A DNA stretch of 51,307 nucleotides, from NCBI GenBank assembly GCA_002450905.1, contig DKAT01000088.1, positions 1 to 51,307 on the forward strand, read 5' to 3'. Under the pieces are notes generated by a model that did not search any database, was not told the DNA's origin, and worked only from the letters and a program-made list of their open reading frames with translations. Below, in pieces: positions 18,320 to 27,600 of the stretch (its first letter is position 1; each line of letters begins with the position of its first letter). A program made the translations under genes and the position numbers. This DNA is from Spirochaetia bacterium UBA6919 (lineage in GTDB: Bacteria > Spirochaetota > UBA6919).

Positions 18320-18395
18320 AATTAAGCTTCTTCTCTGTTATAATTATAATTGTTATAAATATAATGGAGATGAAGTAATTTTTAAAGGATATTAA

Positions 18396-19430
18396 ATGAA
18401 ATTAACTAGTCCTGAAGCAGATAATAAAACCATTAGTAAATCTTCCAGAAATATAAAATACCAGGGTTACATTGATAAAATATTCCATTTTGTTGTAACT
18501 GCAATAGCTCTTACTGCTGTAGTGACTATTTTCTTAATATTTATATTTATAGCTAAAGAAGCCCTTCCTATTTTCACAGATAATAAAGTCCAGGAAAGTG
18601 CAAGTATTGAAAAACTCTTTCTACCACAAGTTTTCCCAGATAGAGAAGATCCAATTCCCGTTTTCATTTGGCAACCCGTTTCAGATACCCCGAAATTCAG
18701 TGTTCTACCCTTAATAGTAGGAAGTATTAAAGCCACTATTGTAGGAATTCTATTTGCGGCACCCCTGGCTATTCTCGCTGCTATCTATACTTCTCAGTTT
18801 GCAAGCCCGTGGTTTCGTGAAACAGTAAAACCAATGATTGAATTATTAGCAGGAATCCCTTCTGTAGTCCTTGGATTTTTTGCTCTCATGGTTATGGCAA
18901 CATGGTTTCAAAACGCTTTTGGATTTCAGTATCGTCTCAATGGTTTTACAGCAGGCATTGCACTTGGCATAGCAGTTATTCCAATTATTTATACTATCGC
19001 TGAGGATGCATTTAATACTGTTCCCAAATCATATAAAGAAGCTTCCCTTGCTCTTGGAGCAAATCCTATGCAGACTACGTGGAGAGTTGTTTTTCCATCG
19101 GTATTACCAGGTATTTTTGCTGCTATAGTTCTTGGGTTTGGCCGGGCTGTAGGTGAAACAATGATTGTTTTAATGGCCAGTGGAAACGCATCAATTCTTT
19201 CAGCTAATTTTGCTGATTCTCTAAGAACCATTTCAGCTACTATTGCTGCAGAATTAGGAGAAGTTATTCATCCCTCAATTGATAAATTTGGTAATAAAGT
19301 TCCCGGAGATACCCACTATACAGTATTATTTTTCCTTGGATCAATGCTCTTTATATTTACATTTGCACTTAATTATCTGGGTGATATAGTAGTACATCGA
19401 TTGAAAAAACAATTGTCTGGTACGAAATAG
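18396..19430 (+). CDS. pstC: Phosphate ABC transporter permease PstC
   Basis: One of the two channel subunits. 344 residues, six hydrophobic segments, and a periplasmic stretch of about 60 residues after the first helix. The cytoplasmic loop that contacts the ATPase reads SYKEASLALGAN, followed by FGRAVGETMIVLMASGN, typical of PstC. AAAGGA precedes the ATG. pstA starts 13 bp later. Confidence 0.95.
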   Translation: MKLTSPEADNKTISKSSRNIKYQGYIDKIFHFVVTAIALTAVVTIFLIFIFIAKEALPIFTDNKVQESASIEKLFLPQVFPDREDPIPVFIWQPVSDTPKFSVLPLIVGSIKATIVGILFAAPLAILAAIYTSQFASPWFRETVKPMIELLAGIPSVVLGFFALMVMATWFQNAFGFQYRLNGFTAGIALGIAVIPIIYTIAEDAFNTVPKSYKEASLALGANPMQTTWRVVFPSVLPGIFAAIVLGFGRAVGETMIVLMASGNASILSANFADSLRTISATIAAELGEVIHPSIDKFGNKVPGDTHYTVLFFLGSMLFIFTFALNYLGDIVVHRLKKQLSGTK

Positions 19431-19443
19431 GGAGAATTTCAGT

Positions 19444-20571
19444 ATGAACTATACCAAGGATGATTTTAGAAAATATTTAAATCTGACGTCTGCAGGAAGT
19501 TTTTTAGCTACTTTATCAATACTTGTTATTTTATGGGTGATATTAGGTGATATAGTCTATAATGGAACTCAAATCTTCTTTGGAATTGTGCCAAAAGAAA
19601 TTAAAATTCATGATTATAATCGAGACCTTCTTCCTAAATTAACTTCAAAAACTGAAGATAAAAAAATATTTTTATCTGCTTATCAATTCGATGAAAAACA
19701 ATCGATATACTTGTTAAAAGAAAATATATCCTCGAAGGAATATGACGAAATTAAAGCCCTTTTTAAGTCTATAGATTATAAATATGTGTCTATATTTCAC
19801 TTTCTTTCAAATGCTCCATCCGGTGGAATGAAAGAGGGTGGGATTTTCCCAGCTATCTTTGGGACTGTCTTTCTTGTATTCATTATGATAATTGCAGTAG
19901 TTCCAATTGGTGTAATAACAGCCATTTATCTTCATGAGTACGCGAATAATAACTGGTTAACAAGAATAATACGGCTTGCAGTTAATAATTTAGCAGGGGT
20001 GCCTTCCATTATATTTGGATTATTTGGACTTGGATTTTTTATTCAATTTATTGGGAAGGGTATAGATGGTTATTTTTTTGACAACCAATTGATATTTGGA
20101 AAACCGGCAATTGTTTGGGCAGCATTGACTCTGGCACTTCTTACTCTTCCTGTAGTTATTGTCTCAACTGAAGAAGCATTAAGCAGTATACCAAAAGATA
20201 TTCGAGAGGCTAGCTATGCTTTGGGAGCAACAAAATTTCAAACTATATTCAAATTAGTTTTACCAAACTCAATTTCAGGTATTCTTACTGGTAGTATTCT
20301 TGCTGTCAGTCGGGGAGCTGGGGAGGTGGCACCTATTTTATATACGGGTGTGTCTTATTTCCTGCCCTATCGTCCCAGTGCTTTAAATGATCAATTTATG
20401 GAACTAGGGTATCATATTTATGTGTTATCGACCCAGTCTCCGGATGTGTCTGCTACTCTACCGATTCTTTATGCTACTGTATTAGTATTACTGGTATTAA
20501 CCTTTCTACTCAATATTACAGCTATTGTTGTACGATATAAATTACGTAAAAAATTTAAGCGATTTAATTAG
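19444..20571 (+). CDS. pstA: Phosphate ABC transporter permease PstA
   Basis: Second channel subunit. 375 residues, longer than usual because of a soluble insert of roughly 100 residues between helix 1 and helix 2. The loop IREASYALGATKFQTI and the segment SRGAGEVAPILYTG are typical of PstA. GGGAG precedes the ATG. No pstB or phoU follows: the next gene is on the other strand after 298 bp. The ATPase must be encoded elsewhere if the system works. Confidence 0.94.
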   Translation: MNYTKDDFRKYLNLTSAGSFLATLSILVILWVILGDIVYNGTQIFFGIVPKEIKIHDYNRDLLPKLTSKTEDKKIFLSAYQFDEKQSIYLLKENISSKEYDEIKALFKSIDYKYVSIFHFLSNAPSGGMKEGGIFPAIFGTVFLVFIMIIAVVPIGVITAIYLHEYANNNWLTRIIRLAVNNLAGVPSIIFGLFGLGFFIQFIGKGIDGYFFDNQLIFGKPAIVWAALTLALLTLPVVIVSTEEALSSIPKDIREASYALGATKFQTIFKLVLPNSISGILTGSILAVSRGAGEVAPILYTGVSYFLPYRPSALNDQFMELGYHIYVLSTQSPDVSATLPILYATVLVLLVLTFLLNITAIVVRYKLRKKFKRFN

Positions 20572-20639
20572 ATTTATATAGCAAGTAATCAATTGATTAT
20601 GTCATGTTTTAATCAGGAATCATTGTGATTTGGAATGAT

Positions 20640-20657
20640 GCAAGGCTAAAGGCTTGC
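20640..20657. repeat. Small inverted repeat downstream of pstA
   Basis: GCAAG and CTTGC arms around an 8-nt loop, followed by CCCTACG. It lies in the convergent gap between pstA and the monooxygenase gene. It resembles palindromic intergenic repeats of other genomes; no T-run follows, so it is not a clear terminator. Confidence 0.35.
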
Positions 20658-20716
20658 CCTACGATAGATTTTTAGATGGAAAATAATTGACTAATCATTT
20701 TTGTTAGCTCAATAGA

Positions 20717-20749
20717 TTTTCCCATACTTTTCCCATATTTTTCCCTTGA
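20717..20749 (+). repeat. C-rich 33-nt repeat, copy 2
   Basis: Begins TTTTCCCATACTTTTCCCAT and matches 5429-5461 at 29 of 33 positions. It lies in the convergent gap after pstA; no consensus promoter precedes this copy. Confidence 0.5.
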
Positions 20750-20869
20750 GTGATATTTTTTGGTTGAGTATAAAAAGGATTTTCTTGTTTATTATGTTGA
20801 AATATGAAATCATTGTTAAATACAGTTTAGTATTTGATGTTTTGTGATTAATTTATGGATTTAACAAAA

Positions 20870-22174
20870 TTACTGAATCTTAAGAGTCTTTATCCATTTG
20901 TTGAGTAGTTTATTATATGAATGATGATCCACCTCATAGACGTGTCTGGGAGATTTGATATATCGAAGTCCTTTTCCAAGATCGTATTGGGTATTCTTCT
21001 TAGCATTGATAAACTTATTATATTTTTCAGGTGACAATTCTTTTGTTTTGATAACCTGCAATATAAGTTGTGCCTGGGTATCCAGCATCCACCATACCCC
21101 ACTATCCGGTTGAACAAGTCCCATCGCAAATAAATTCTCCTCGTTTGGATGAAAGATATGTAAAAAGAATTCAGGATAACCATCTTTTAATTGTATGACA
21201 GATGGATCCAAATATGGAAAAGAAACTTTATAGCCTGTGGAATAGATTATGATATCGATTTCTACCTCGGAATTATCACTGAAAAGAACTTTCTTTCCCC
21301 GAAGTTCTCTGATATCTGGTTTAGGAATGATGTCTCCGTGTCCCAGATGATAAAATATTTTAGAATTAATAATTGGATGGGTTTCAAAGATATTGTGATC
21401 CGGTTTGGGTAAGCCATATTGCTGGGGGTCTCCCTGGTACAGCTTTAAAATCAATTTGGATATCAATTGTCTGATAAATAGTGGTGCACCCAGTTTTACT
21501 GTGGTCTCTCCAAAGACATCTGCTGGTTGTCCGAAAATATATTTTGGGATATAGTGATATGCCCTTCTCATACTATGATATGTTTTGTCAGCTGTTAAAC
21601 AGGCTTCCACAGCGATATCACACCCTGAATTCCCTGCTCCTACTATAAGTACCCGTTTGTTTTTAAATATCTGCGGCTCGTTATAGTAAAATGAGTGAAT
21701 GATTTCTCCATCAAAGTCACCCTTATAATCAGGGTATCGAGGATCCCAGTTATATCCACTGGCAAGAATAACTCCTTGATATTTTTTTTCTATTTCTTTA
21801 TCCGTAATAACAATCCACAAATCATCACTTTTAATAACCTTCTCTACTTTAGTATTCAATTTAATATGACTGTATAATTGATAGTGCTGTGCGTATGATT
21901 TTAAATATTCATAGGCTAAGATATGAGATGGATAATCAGGATAGCTATCAGGCATTGGGAAATTCTTATACTCAGTCATTTTTTTTGAGGAGATTAGGTG
22001 TGTTGATTTATATAAGGCACTCAGGGGATTATTATAGTTCCATAAACCTCCTATATCCGAAGATGATTCATATACATCGAAGGGAATCCCTGCTATTTTG
22101 AGATTTTTAGCCATTGCTAATCCCGATGGACCACTTCCAATAATACAATACGTTTTGTTAATCCTGTTTCCCAT
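20870..22174 (-). CDS. Flavin-containing monooxygenase (class B)
   Basis: 434 residues. The FAD site GSGPSGLAMAKNLK is near the N-terminus and the NADPH site VGAGNSGCDIAVEA is central. Just before the second site is the FMO fingerprint F-x-G-x3-H-x3-Y (FDGEIIHSFYY). Such enzymes oxygenate soft nucleophiles (amines, sulfides) or ketones with O2 and NADPH; the substrate cannot be told from sequence, and trimethylamine or indole-type substrates are only possibilities. The gene implies some exposure to oxygen. It stands alone, convergent with pstA and divergent from the small membrane protein gene at 22289. Confidence 0.9.
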   Translation of the reverse strand: MGNRINKTYCIIGSGPSGLAMAKNLKIAGIPFDVYESSSDIGGLWNYNNPLSALYKSTHLISSKKMTEYKNFPMPDSYPDYPSHILAYEYLKSYAQHYQLYSHIKLNTKVEKVIKSDDLWIVITDKEIEKKYQGVILASGYNWDPRYPDYKGDFDGEIIHSFYYNEPQIFKNKRVLIVGAGNSGCDIAVEACLTADKTYHSMRRAYHYIPKYIFGQPADVFGETTVKLGAPLFIRQLISKLILKLYQGDPQQYGLPKPDHNIFETHPIINSKIFYHLGHGDIIPKPDIRELRGKKVLFSDNSEVEIDIIIYSTGYKVSFPYLDPSVIQLKDGYPEFFLHIFHPNEENLFAMGLVQPDSGVWWMLDTQAQLILQVIKTKELSPEKYNKFINAKKNTQYDLGKGLRYIKSPRHVYEVDHHSYNKLLNKWIKTLKIQ

Positions 22175-22288
22175 AAAATCTCTTAAATTATTTTCGCAAT
22201 GATGTAAAATATAATGAGTTATTTTCTATTTTAAATGGAATCAATAAAGTTTTTAAATAATTCGTCGATGTCCATTGAGAGAAATCAT

Positions 22289-22915
22289 ATGAGAAAAAAA
22301 ACATTTATACGACATTTTATATTATTATCTATTAGCTTATTAGCATTTTCATATATCGGTGCGATGATTATAGAACACAAAGAACAGAATAACATAAATC
22401 AGATGATACTCAGCCAGTCTGATCAATTAAGTGAAAGGGCCATTGATATTCTCTCCAACAACCAACTGGATGATAAGAATCTTGCTCTCAAGTTCATATT
22501 TCAAAGTCAATTTACAAAAGAACCTTCCCTGGCGATTTATCAAATAAGTACTATGAAAAATAATGTCTTTTATCCTATTCTCATGGGGAAACGAGAGGAT
22601 GCTCCTGGATTACTTATTAGTGTCAATGATCTCATTACGACCGTGGGACAAATGAAATCTAAACTCATAAAGAAAGGATCATATATTATATATCATAAAG
22701 ACATGATTGATGGGCGAAAATATTATGGCAAACTATTTATTGCCTACCTTAAAAATACTTATAATATTAGAAAATCACAAATTTATTTATACAGTATATC
22801 ATTTTCAATTTTTATGATCTTGTCAGGCTTGATTTTATTTTATTTTTTCAGCAGGAGACAAAATATTTCGGATGAATCAACTGATGTTCCTTTAATGGAT
22901 CAATCCCAGGTATAG
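22289..22915 (+). CDS. Two-helix membrane protein with an extracytoplasmic domain
   Basis: Not recognised. 208 residues from the ATG at 22289, chosen because GAGAG lies seven bases upstream; an earlier in-frame ATG at 22235 has no ribosome site. A membrane segment lies near the start (FILLSISLLAFSYIGAMII), then about 130 residues probably outside the cytoplasm, then a second helix (IYLYSISFSIFMILSGLILF) and a short acidic tail. This layout is like the input half of a membrane sensor, but no kinase, HAMP or GGDEF domain is present. The stop is 3 bp before the FlaA-like gene, so the two are surely co-transcribed and may act together. Confidence 0.7.
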   Translation: MRKKTFIRHFILLSISLLAFSYIGAMIIEHKEQNNINQMILSQSDQLSERAIDILSNNQLDDKNLALKFIFQSQFTKEPSLAIYQISTMKNNVFYPILMGKREDAPGLLISVNDLITTVGQMKSKLIKKGSYIIYHKDMIDGRKYYGKLFIAYLKNTYNIRKSQIYLYSISFSIFMILSGLILFYFFSRRQNISDESTDVPLMDQSQV

Positions 22916-22918
22916 ATT

Positions 22919-24229
22919 ATGATGTATAGTTATTTTAAATATCTATTAAAAGATAAATTTCTATCCATTCGATTACTTATCATTTTAATCTTGGTAGTCA
23001 CTATGTCTAGCAGGGGTTCCACAAGGCTTGGCACTGGCTATTACTTTAAAGATAAGAAAGTTATGAAGAAGTTTTATGCAAACCCTAAAACCCATTTTAT
23101 TGATCCAGTCACTAGTCGGGTATATAAGGCTCAAATATTGAGGTTTTCTACAGATGATTTTATTCAAACAACATCAAAATACACAGGAATGAAGAAAAGT
23201 ATATATTTTGAAACAGAAGAAAGAGTTATTAATAGTATCTATGCCCCTCTTGTTCGAAAACCTGTTTATTTAATATCTGCCCGATTTAAAAATCCTTATT
23301 TCATGTTTGTCGACTTTCGTCCCAAGAAAAAAATGCTCTTGCCACTTTGGGCTAAATCTATGGATTTTTGGCTATTTGGAAGCGATCACCATATAACTAT
23401 TTCTCTATATTTTAGATATCCTAATGGATTGCTGGTAAGATATCCTATTCTTATAAAAAAAGCATATAAATGGGAGAAAGTCTCTATCAATCTTATAAAA
23501 GGTAGTCATTTGAAATTATATGGTAAGTATCCTCTTGAACTTACAAAAATACGTATTCATAAAAAAAATGAGACCTCTCCACCATCTTTCACTCTCTTCA
23601 CAGCGGAATATACTGTATATAATTATCAGAAGAACTTTACCAATCGATATATAAATCCCTATGAAACCCACGCAGATATGGAAAATGGGTATCCACGTCA
23701 TTGGCATTTCACATTTAATAATAACAGGGTTAATCCTAAATCCATATCTCAAATTAAAGAACATGACAAAGGATATCTAGTCTGGAAAAATAATAAGAAT
23801 TATTTATTGTTAAATATTCCTTATAATATTCATAAAAATAGACATCTACTAATATATTTTCCTGTTGGGTATTATAAACATAAAAAAGGATATTATATAA
23901 CTCTATGGATTAAGGGGAATTCTGGTGGAGAGCAGGTATCATTTGTTTTTCAGGAAGGGAAATGGAGATATTTTGAACTGGTGTTAGGGGAAATATATTT
24001 TACAGGTTGGAGGAAATTAACTGCCCAGATCCCAGAAAATCAGATCACATTTTTTAGAGATCCCCATTCCGGTCAGTTATACATAGTACCTATCGGGATG
24101 AAAATCTCTCCTGGAAGCAATCCAAAAAATCCTATTATATTGGGAACAGATCAACTGGAAAGTGAAATTAAAGGAACCAAACTAAACTTAGACCATACCC
24201 CCAGTTTTTCAAAATCAAAGAGTAATTAG
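22919..24229 (+). CDS. Membrane-anchored protein with two FlaA-like modules
   Basis: 436 residues. A hydrophobic segment at about 17-30 is a signal or anchor. Two related modules follow, near residues 148-192 (FWLFGSDHHITISLYF, then KWEKVSINL) and 328-372 (LWIKG, then IYFTGWRKLTAQIP). The pattern of W-G, then V-x-F, then G-W-R-K-L-T-x-x-I-P matches my memory of the spirochaetal flagellar filament outer-layer protein FlaA, which supports a spirochaete origin. It is longer than FlaA and carries the fold twice, so it is probably a FlaA-related envelope protein, not the sheath protein itself. Coupled to the upstream two-helix protein; meets glnB tail to tail 9 bp away. Confidence 0.6.
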   Translation: MMYSYFKYLLKDKFLSIRLLIILILVVTMSSRGSTRLGTGYYFKDKKVMKKFYANPKTHFIDPVTSRVYKAQILRFSTDDFIQTTSKYTGMKKSIYFETEERVINSIYAPLVRKPVYLISARFKNPYFMFVDFRPKKKMLLPLWAKSMDFWLFGSDHHITISLYFRYPNGLLVRYPILIKKAYKWEKVSINLIKGSHLKLYGKYPLELTKIRIHKKNETSPPSFTLFTAEYTVYNYQKNFTNRYINPYETHADMENGYPRHWHFTFNNNRVNPKSISQIKEHDKGYLVWKNNKNYLLLNIPYNIHKNRHLLIYFPVGYYKHKKGYYITLWIKGNSGGEQVSFVFQEGKWRYFELVLGEIYFTGWRKLTAQIPENQITFFRDPHSGQLYIVPIGMKISPGSNPKNPIILGTDQLESEIKGTKLNLDHTPSFSKSKSN

Positions 24230-24238
24230 CAGAACAAA

Positions 24239-24586
24239 TTAAATTGCCTCCACACCCCGTTCACCCGTACGAATACGAATACAATCATCAACCGGTAATA
24301 CAAATATTTTTCCATCACCGATTTTTCCACCACCCTCCGATCTTGCACCTTTTATAATTGCTTCTACAGCAGGTTCAACATATTCGTCATTAACAATTAT
24401 TTCCAGTTTAACCTTTCTAAGAAAAGTAATTTCGTATTCCTGACCACGAAATATTTCAGTATGCCCTTTTTGACGACCAAACCCCTGAACATCACTTACC
24501 GTCATGCGGGTAACATCGACTTCTGAAAGAGCTTCTTTGACAGATTCTAATTTTACTGGCTGAATGATTGCTTCAATTTTTTTCAT
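24239..24586 (-). CDS. glnB: Nitrogen regulatory protein PII
   Basis: Trimeric sensor of 2-oxoglutarate and ATP/ADP that controls nitrogen assimilation. 115 residues. The T-loop GRQKGHTEIFRGQEYEITFL is typical and keeps Tyr51, the uridylylation site in proteobacteria. The end reads CIRIRTGERGVEAI. Compared with E. coli GlnB (112 residues), the B-loop before GKIGDGKIF has three additional residues (ARSEGG instead of AQT), close to the nucleotide site. GGGGA lies five bases before the ATG. The next gene upstream on the same strand is a broken sigma-54 activator. No amtB or glnA is adjacent. Confidence 0.96.
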   Translation of the reverse strand: MKKIEAIIQPVKLESVKEALSEVDVTRMTVSDVQGFGRQKGHTEIFRGQEYEITFLRKVKLEIIVNDEYVEPAVEAIIKGARSEGGGKIGDGKIFVLPVDDCIRIRTGERGVEAI

Positions 24587-24709
24587 AGTATCCCCAAAAT
24601 GATAATTTCAATTACACATAACCCCAAAAATATAAGAAATTATAGAAAAAAAAGAATTATAATTAATCAATCTTCATAAAAAAATAGTTTATATAAGCTA
24701 TTTTACCAT

Positions 24710-25189
24710 TTATTTATCTATCATATTAATATTTATATTATACTCATGTATTTTTCTATATAAAGTATTTCTTGAAATCTGAAGTAGCTGAGCAGTATGA
24801 TTTCGATTGCCATTAAAATATTTGAGGGTAGTGATTATGGCGTTTCTTTCAATTTCCCAAAGGGGTTTTAATTTAATATTTTGATATTCTATTGAATTAT
24901 TTGAATTTTGTGTATTTTGAATCAAATTCTCATTTTCTTTTGGAGGAAGTAAATCATTTGGGATATTGTGAATTTCTAGTTGATTTTCGGGAAGATAGGA
25001 TATTTCTCTGAGGAGATAATTTTTTAATTCTCTGATATTTCCTGTCCATGTGTATTGAGTCATGATTTTCATCACTTTTGAATTTATCTGATATTCTGTG
25101 ACATTATCTCGTTGTGAGAGTTTATTTAACAGATATAGTGCTATGGGAATGATATCATTTTTTCTTTTTTGAAGGGATAAGATATTCAA
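24710..25189 (-). pseudogene. Sigma-54 activator, C-terminal fragment (after frameshift)
   Basis: Carries the end of the AAA+ domain (lid region with WTGNIRELKNYL, the sensor II type motif) and a C-terminal Fis-type helix-turn-helix (NRNHTAQLLQISRNTLYRKI). The only start in its own frame is a TTG at 25189 inside the preceding stop region. Read one base back from the N-terminal fragment, the sequence YNLNILSLQKRKNDI continues exactly where the family has its PIRLPPLRERKEDI segment. So this is the second half of one gene, not a separate protein. A genuine frameshift or a sequencing error are both possible. Confidence 0.8.
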
Positions 25190-25806
25190 GTTATAAACAT
25201 CAGACGATAGTACAAATCCTCTCTGAATCTTTTTTCTCTGATCATTCGTGAGAGATCTTTATTTGTAGCAGCAATAATACGAACATTTAGCTTTTTTTCT
25301 TTAGTACTGCCAAGACGATATAATTTTTTTTCTTCAATTGCACGGAGTTGTGCTACCTGCATATCCATTGATATATCGCCTATTTCATCCAGAAAGAGAG
25401 TCCCACCCTGAGCTGCTTCAAAAAGACCAATTTTTCCCTGAAGTAAAGCTCCTGTAAACGCGCCCTTTTCATGTCCAAAAAGTTCATTTATTAGCATGGA
25501 GCTTTCTAATCCAGCACAATTTTTAGCGACGAAGGGGGCATTTTTTCTTTTACAGCATTCACTGAAATGGAGGGCATTTGCAAATAATTCTTTACCTGTT
25601 CCAGATTCTCCAGTTATTAGGACTGAGCCGTCTTCATTTAAGATTCGGGCAACATTACGAATATTAGAAAATATTTCTTCACTGATACCAGCAATTTTAT
25701 TGAGAGTACAAGATTTACATTCTGGATATATAAATGGAAAACAGTGTTTTCTCATATTTTGTGACTGATGAGATCCTGAAATTTTTTTATTAGGACTGAT
25801 AAACAA
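25186..25806 (-). pseudogene. Sigma-54 activator, N-terminal fragment (AAA+ core)
   Basis: Sigma-54 interaction domain with Walker A GESGTGKE, the sigma-54 contact loop GAFTGA and Walker B GGTLFLDEIGD; the frame stops right after REDLYYRL. A one-base shift at about 25195-25200 restores the rest of the family sequence in the C-terminal fragment. Before the AAA+ core are only about 45 residues with a Cys cluster (CFPFIYPECKSC) and no receiver domain. The start is uncertain: TTG at 25806 with no ribosome site. Next to glnB, the intact protein would fit nitrogen or stress control through RpoN, which is inference. Confidence 0.82.
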
Positions 25807-25848
25807 ATCAATACAGATATATTTATTATTTGAATGAAATAATTTTTG

Positions 25849-26694
25849 TTACTCCCCAATGGATTTGAAAATAGTTTTTATTTTTTCTGAAGGTATTGAC
25901 AAATTAAATAAAATATTTTTAGGGATAGTATTATTTTCTATTGACTGTATTTCTTTTTGCTCTACTTGTTTAATACGGCTCATGAGTCTTGAATTGGATT
26001 TAGCCTGCTCTTCCAAATAGGAGGTTTTTTGTGATTTTTCTGTTATTTCTTCATTTATTTCACCAATACTAACAAGTAGGAGGGATAAACTTTTTTGAGA
26101 AATATTTATATTGAACTTAATATTTTGAGGGATAGTATTATTTTCAACTTGTTCAATTTCTTTTTCGACAGGTTGTCTCACGCGACTCATTAAACGGGAA
26201 TTGGATTTTTTTTCTCCATCAAGATAAGAGTATTCTTCATAATCATCATTTTCCGGATCGTCTCCAAAGGATAAGAAGATTTCATTGATTCTGTCTTTGC
26301 TGATTGTTTGATTGAAAGTTATATTTTTGGTAATTGTATTATTTTCGACTGGAATTATTATGTCTGCCGACTGTTCTTGTTGTTTGGAAGCATATCTTGA
26401 TTTTATGGTAGATTTATTAACAGGTGCATCGAGAAATCCAAATTCCTCTTCTTCGTCATCCAATTGGGATACATCTTCATCTTGTTGTGGTGTATCTACT
26501 GTTTCAGGTTTTAAATCCAAGAGAGCCTGGATATCATCGTCTAGCTCAAGTTGTTGGTCTTGATTATCATTCTCTATAGTTTCATGATGCGAATCAAGGA
26601 GAGAAGTATTTTTTTCACTGTCTGGTAAACCTTCAAATCCTACTGGTTCGAATAATAGATCCAGATTTCTTATCATCTCTTCAGTTAGAGGCAT
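25849..26694 (-). CDS. Acidic protein with three ENNTI repeats
   Basis: Not recognised. 281 residues, no signal or membrane segment. The first 110 residues are strongly acidic (DDEEEEFG, QDEDVSQLDD). After that a unit of about 68 residues occurs three times, each centred on V/I-E-N-N-T-I-x-x-N-I-x-F-N-x-x-I-S/P (residues 117, 184 and 253) and followed by a helix ending in SIGE or SFGD. Between units runs KSNSRLMSR, found twice word for word. The last unit ends the protein. AGGA precedes the ATG. It lies 18 bp after the DUF2225 gene, so the two share an operon. A scaffold or binding role is likely but unproven. Confidence 0.7.
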   Translation of the reverse strand: MPLTEEMIRNLDLLFEPVGFEGLPDSEKNTSLLDSHHETIENDNQDQQLELDDDIQALLDLKPETVDTPQQDEDVSQLDDEEEEFGFLDAPVNKSTIKSRYASKQQEQSADIIIPVENNTITKNITFNQTISKDRINEIFLSFGDDPENDDYEEYSYLDGEKKSNSRLMSRVRQPVEKEIEQVENNTIPQNIKFNINISQKSLSLLLVSIGEINEEITEKSQKTSYLEEQAKSNSRLMSRIKQVEQKEIQSIENNTIPKNILFNLSIPSEKIKTIFKSIGE

Positions 26695-26712
26695 TATTAT
26701 ATCCTAAAATAT

Positions 26713-27600
26713 TTATTCCAAGGATTTTCCTAGTTGTGATTCAATGTCAGTCACTTTTACACGGATTTCATCGTATATATCTTTAGCATTGTTTAAGATA
26801 ATAGTGGGTTTGTCTTTACTTGCCCTTCCACCTCCGTATAATTTTCCCATGATTCTACGAACTTTAATAAGGGTATTTCCTTTTCTTTCAAGATTTTGAT
26901 CCTGATCAGATAATTTATAGTTTAAATATCCTGCGAGATAGAGGAAACCATCATACCCCCAGTTTCTATCTGTGTCTGGCCCTATAGATCGGGTACCATC
27001 AACAGGTTCAGTCCCGTTTTGTGCCAGTCCCAAAGCAATACCATAATATTTTGCAGCTTTTCGAAAGAAGATCTCGCTAATTGTTTTGAATATGGGGTTG
27101 TTATAATATTTAACCATATCGTCAGCCAGCCATGATGCTCTCAGAGAACAAATACCTTTTTTAATAGTTGGTATATATCGAGGTTCTATGAGTTTATAAC
27201 AATCCACAGCCAGGATATAACTTAATAGACCGTGTTCAATATTTCTTTCTTCTCTAAAATTAATCCCTCGGAACAGTTCGTTAATCAAAGCAATTCGCTT
27301 TGTAGTTGCTTCTTCTAATTTATCTTTGGATTTAAATGAATTGGTGAAATCCTCTGACAGGACAGAAAAATAACATTCAGGACATACGGTAACAGCATAG
27401 ATCAAGGGTATTATTGTGCCATATTTTTTATTATCTTCGTATAATCTTCGGAGATCCATAGTCAACTGACCAGCAATGAGACGCCCACCGCCACTAAATA
27501 AGTCTTCTCTGAAGAATTCTGTATCACAAATGGGACAGTTTAAAGGTTTTTTTGAGAAGTAGGTGAATTTCGTACTGGATTTTATATCATCGTTTTCCAT
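26713..27600 (-). CDS. DUF2225 zinc-ribbon protein
   Basis: 295 residues. N-terminal zinc ribbon: CPICDTEFF, then a second pair VCPECYF about 55 residues later, with the conserved RLIAGQLTMDLRRLYED stretch between. The rest is helical and TPR-like, as usual for DUF2225, a family common in spirochaetes and Firmicutes with unknown function. The start is ATG at 27600 with AGGTG just upstream; the open frame runs back to a TTG at 27639 that has no ribosome site. It precedes the acidic repeat protein by 18 bp. Confidence 0.88.
   Translation of the reverse strand: MENDDIKSSTKFTYFSKKPLNCPICDTEFFREDLFSGGGRLIAGQLTMDLRRLYEDNKKYGTIIPLIYAVTVCPECYFSVLSEDFTNSFKSKDKLEEATTKRIALINELFRGINFREERNIEHGLLSYILAVDCYKLIEPRYIPTIKKGICSLRASWLADDMVKYYNNPIFKTISEIFFRKAAKYYGIALGLAQNGTEPVDGTRSIGPDTDRNWGYDGFLYLAGYLNYKLSDQDQNLERKGNTLIKVRRIMGKLYGGGRASKDKPTIILNNAKDIYDEIRVKVTDIESQLGKSLE

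Noticed and set aside
25170..25210. Programmed -1 frameshifting in the sigma-54 activator
   Set aside because: No X-XXY-YYZ slippery site or downstream structure is seen at the junction; mutation or sequencing error is simpler.
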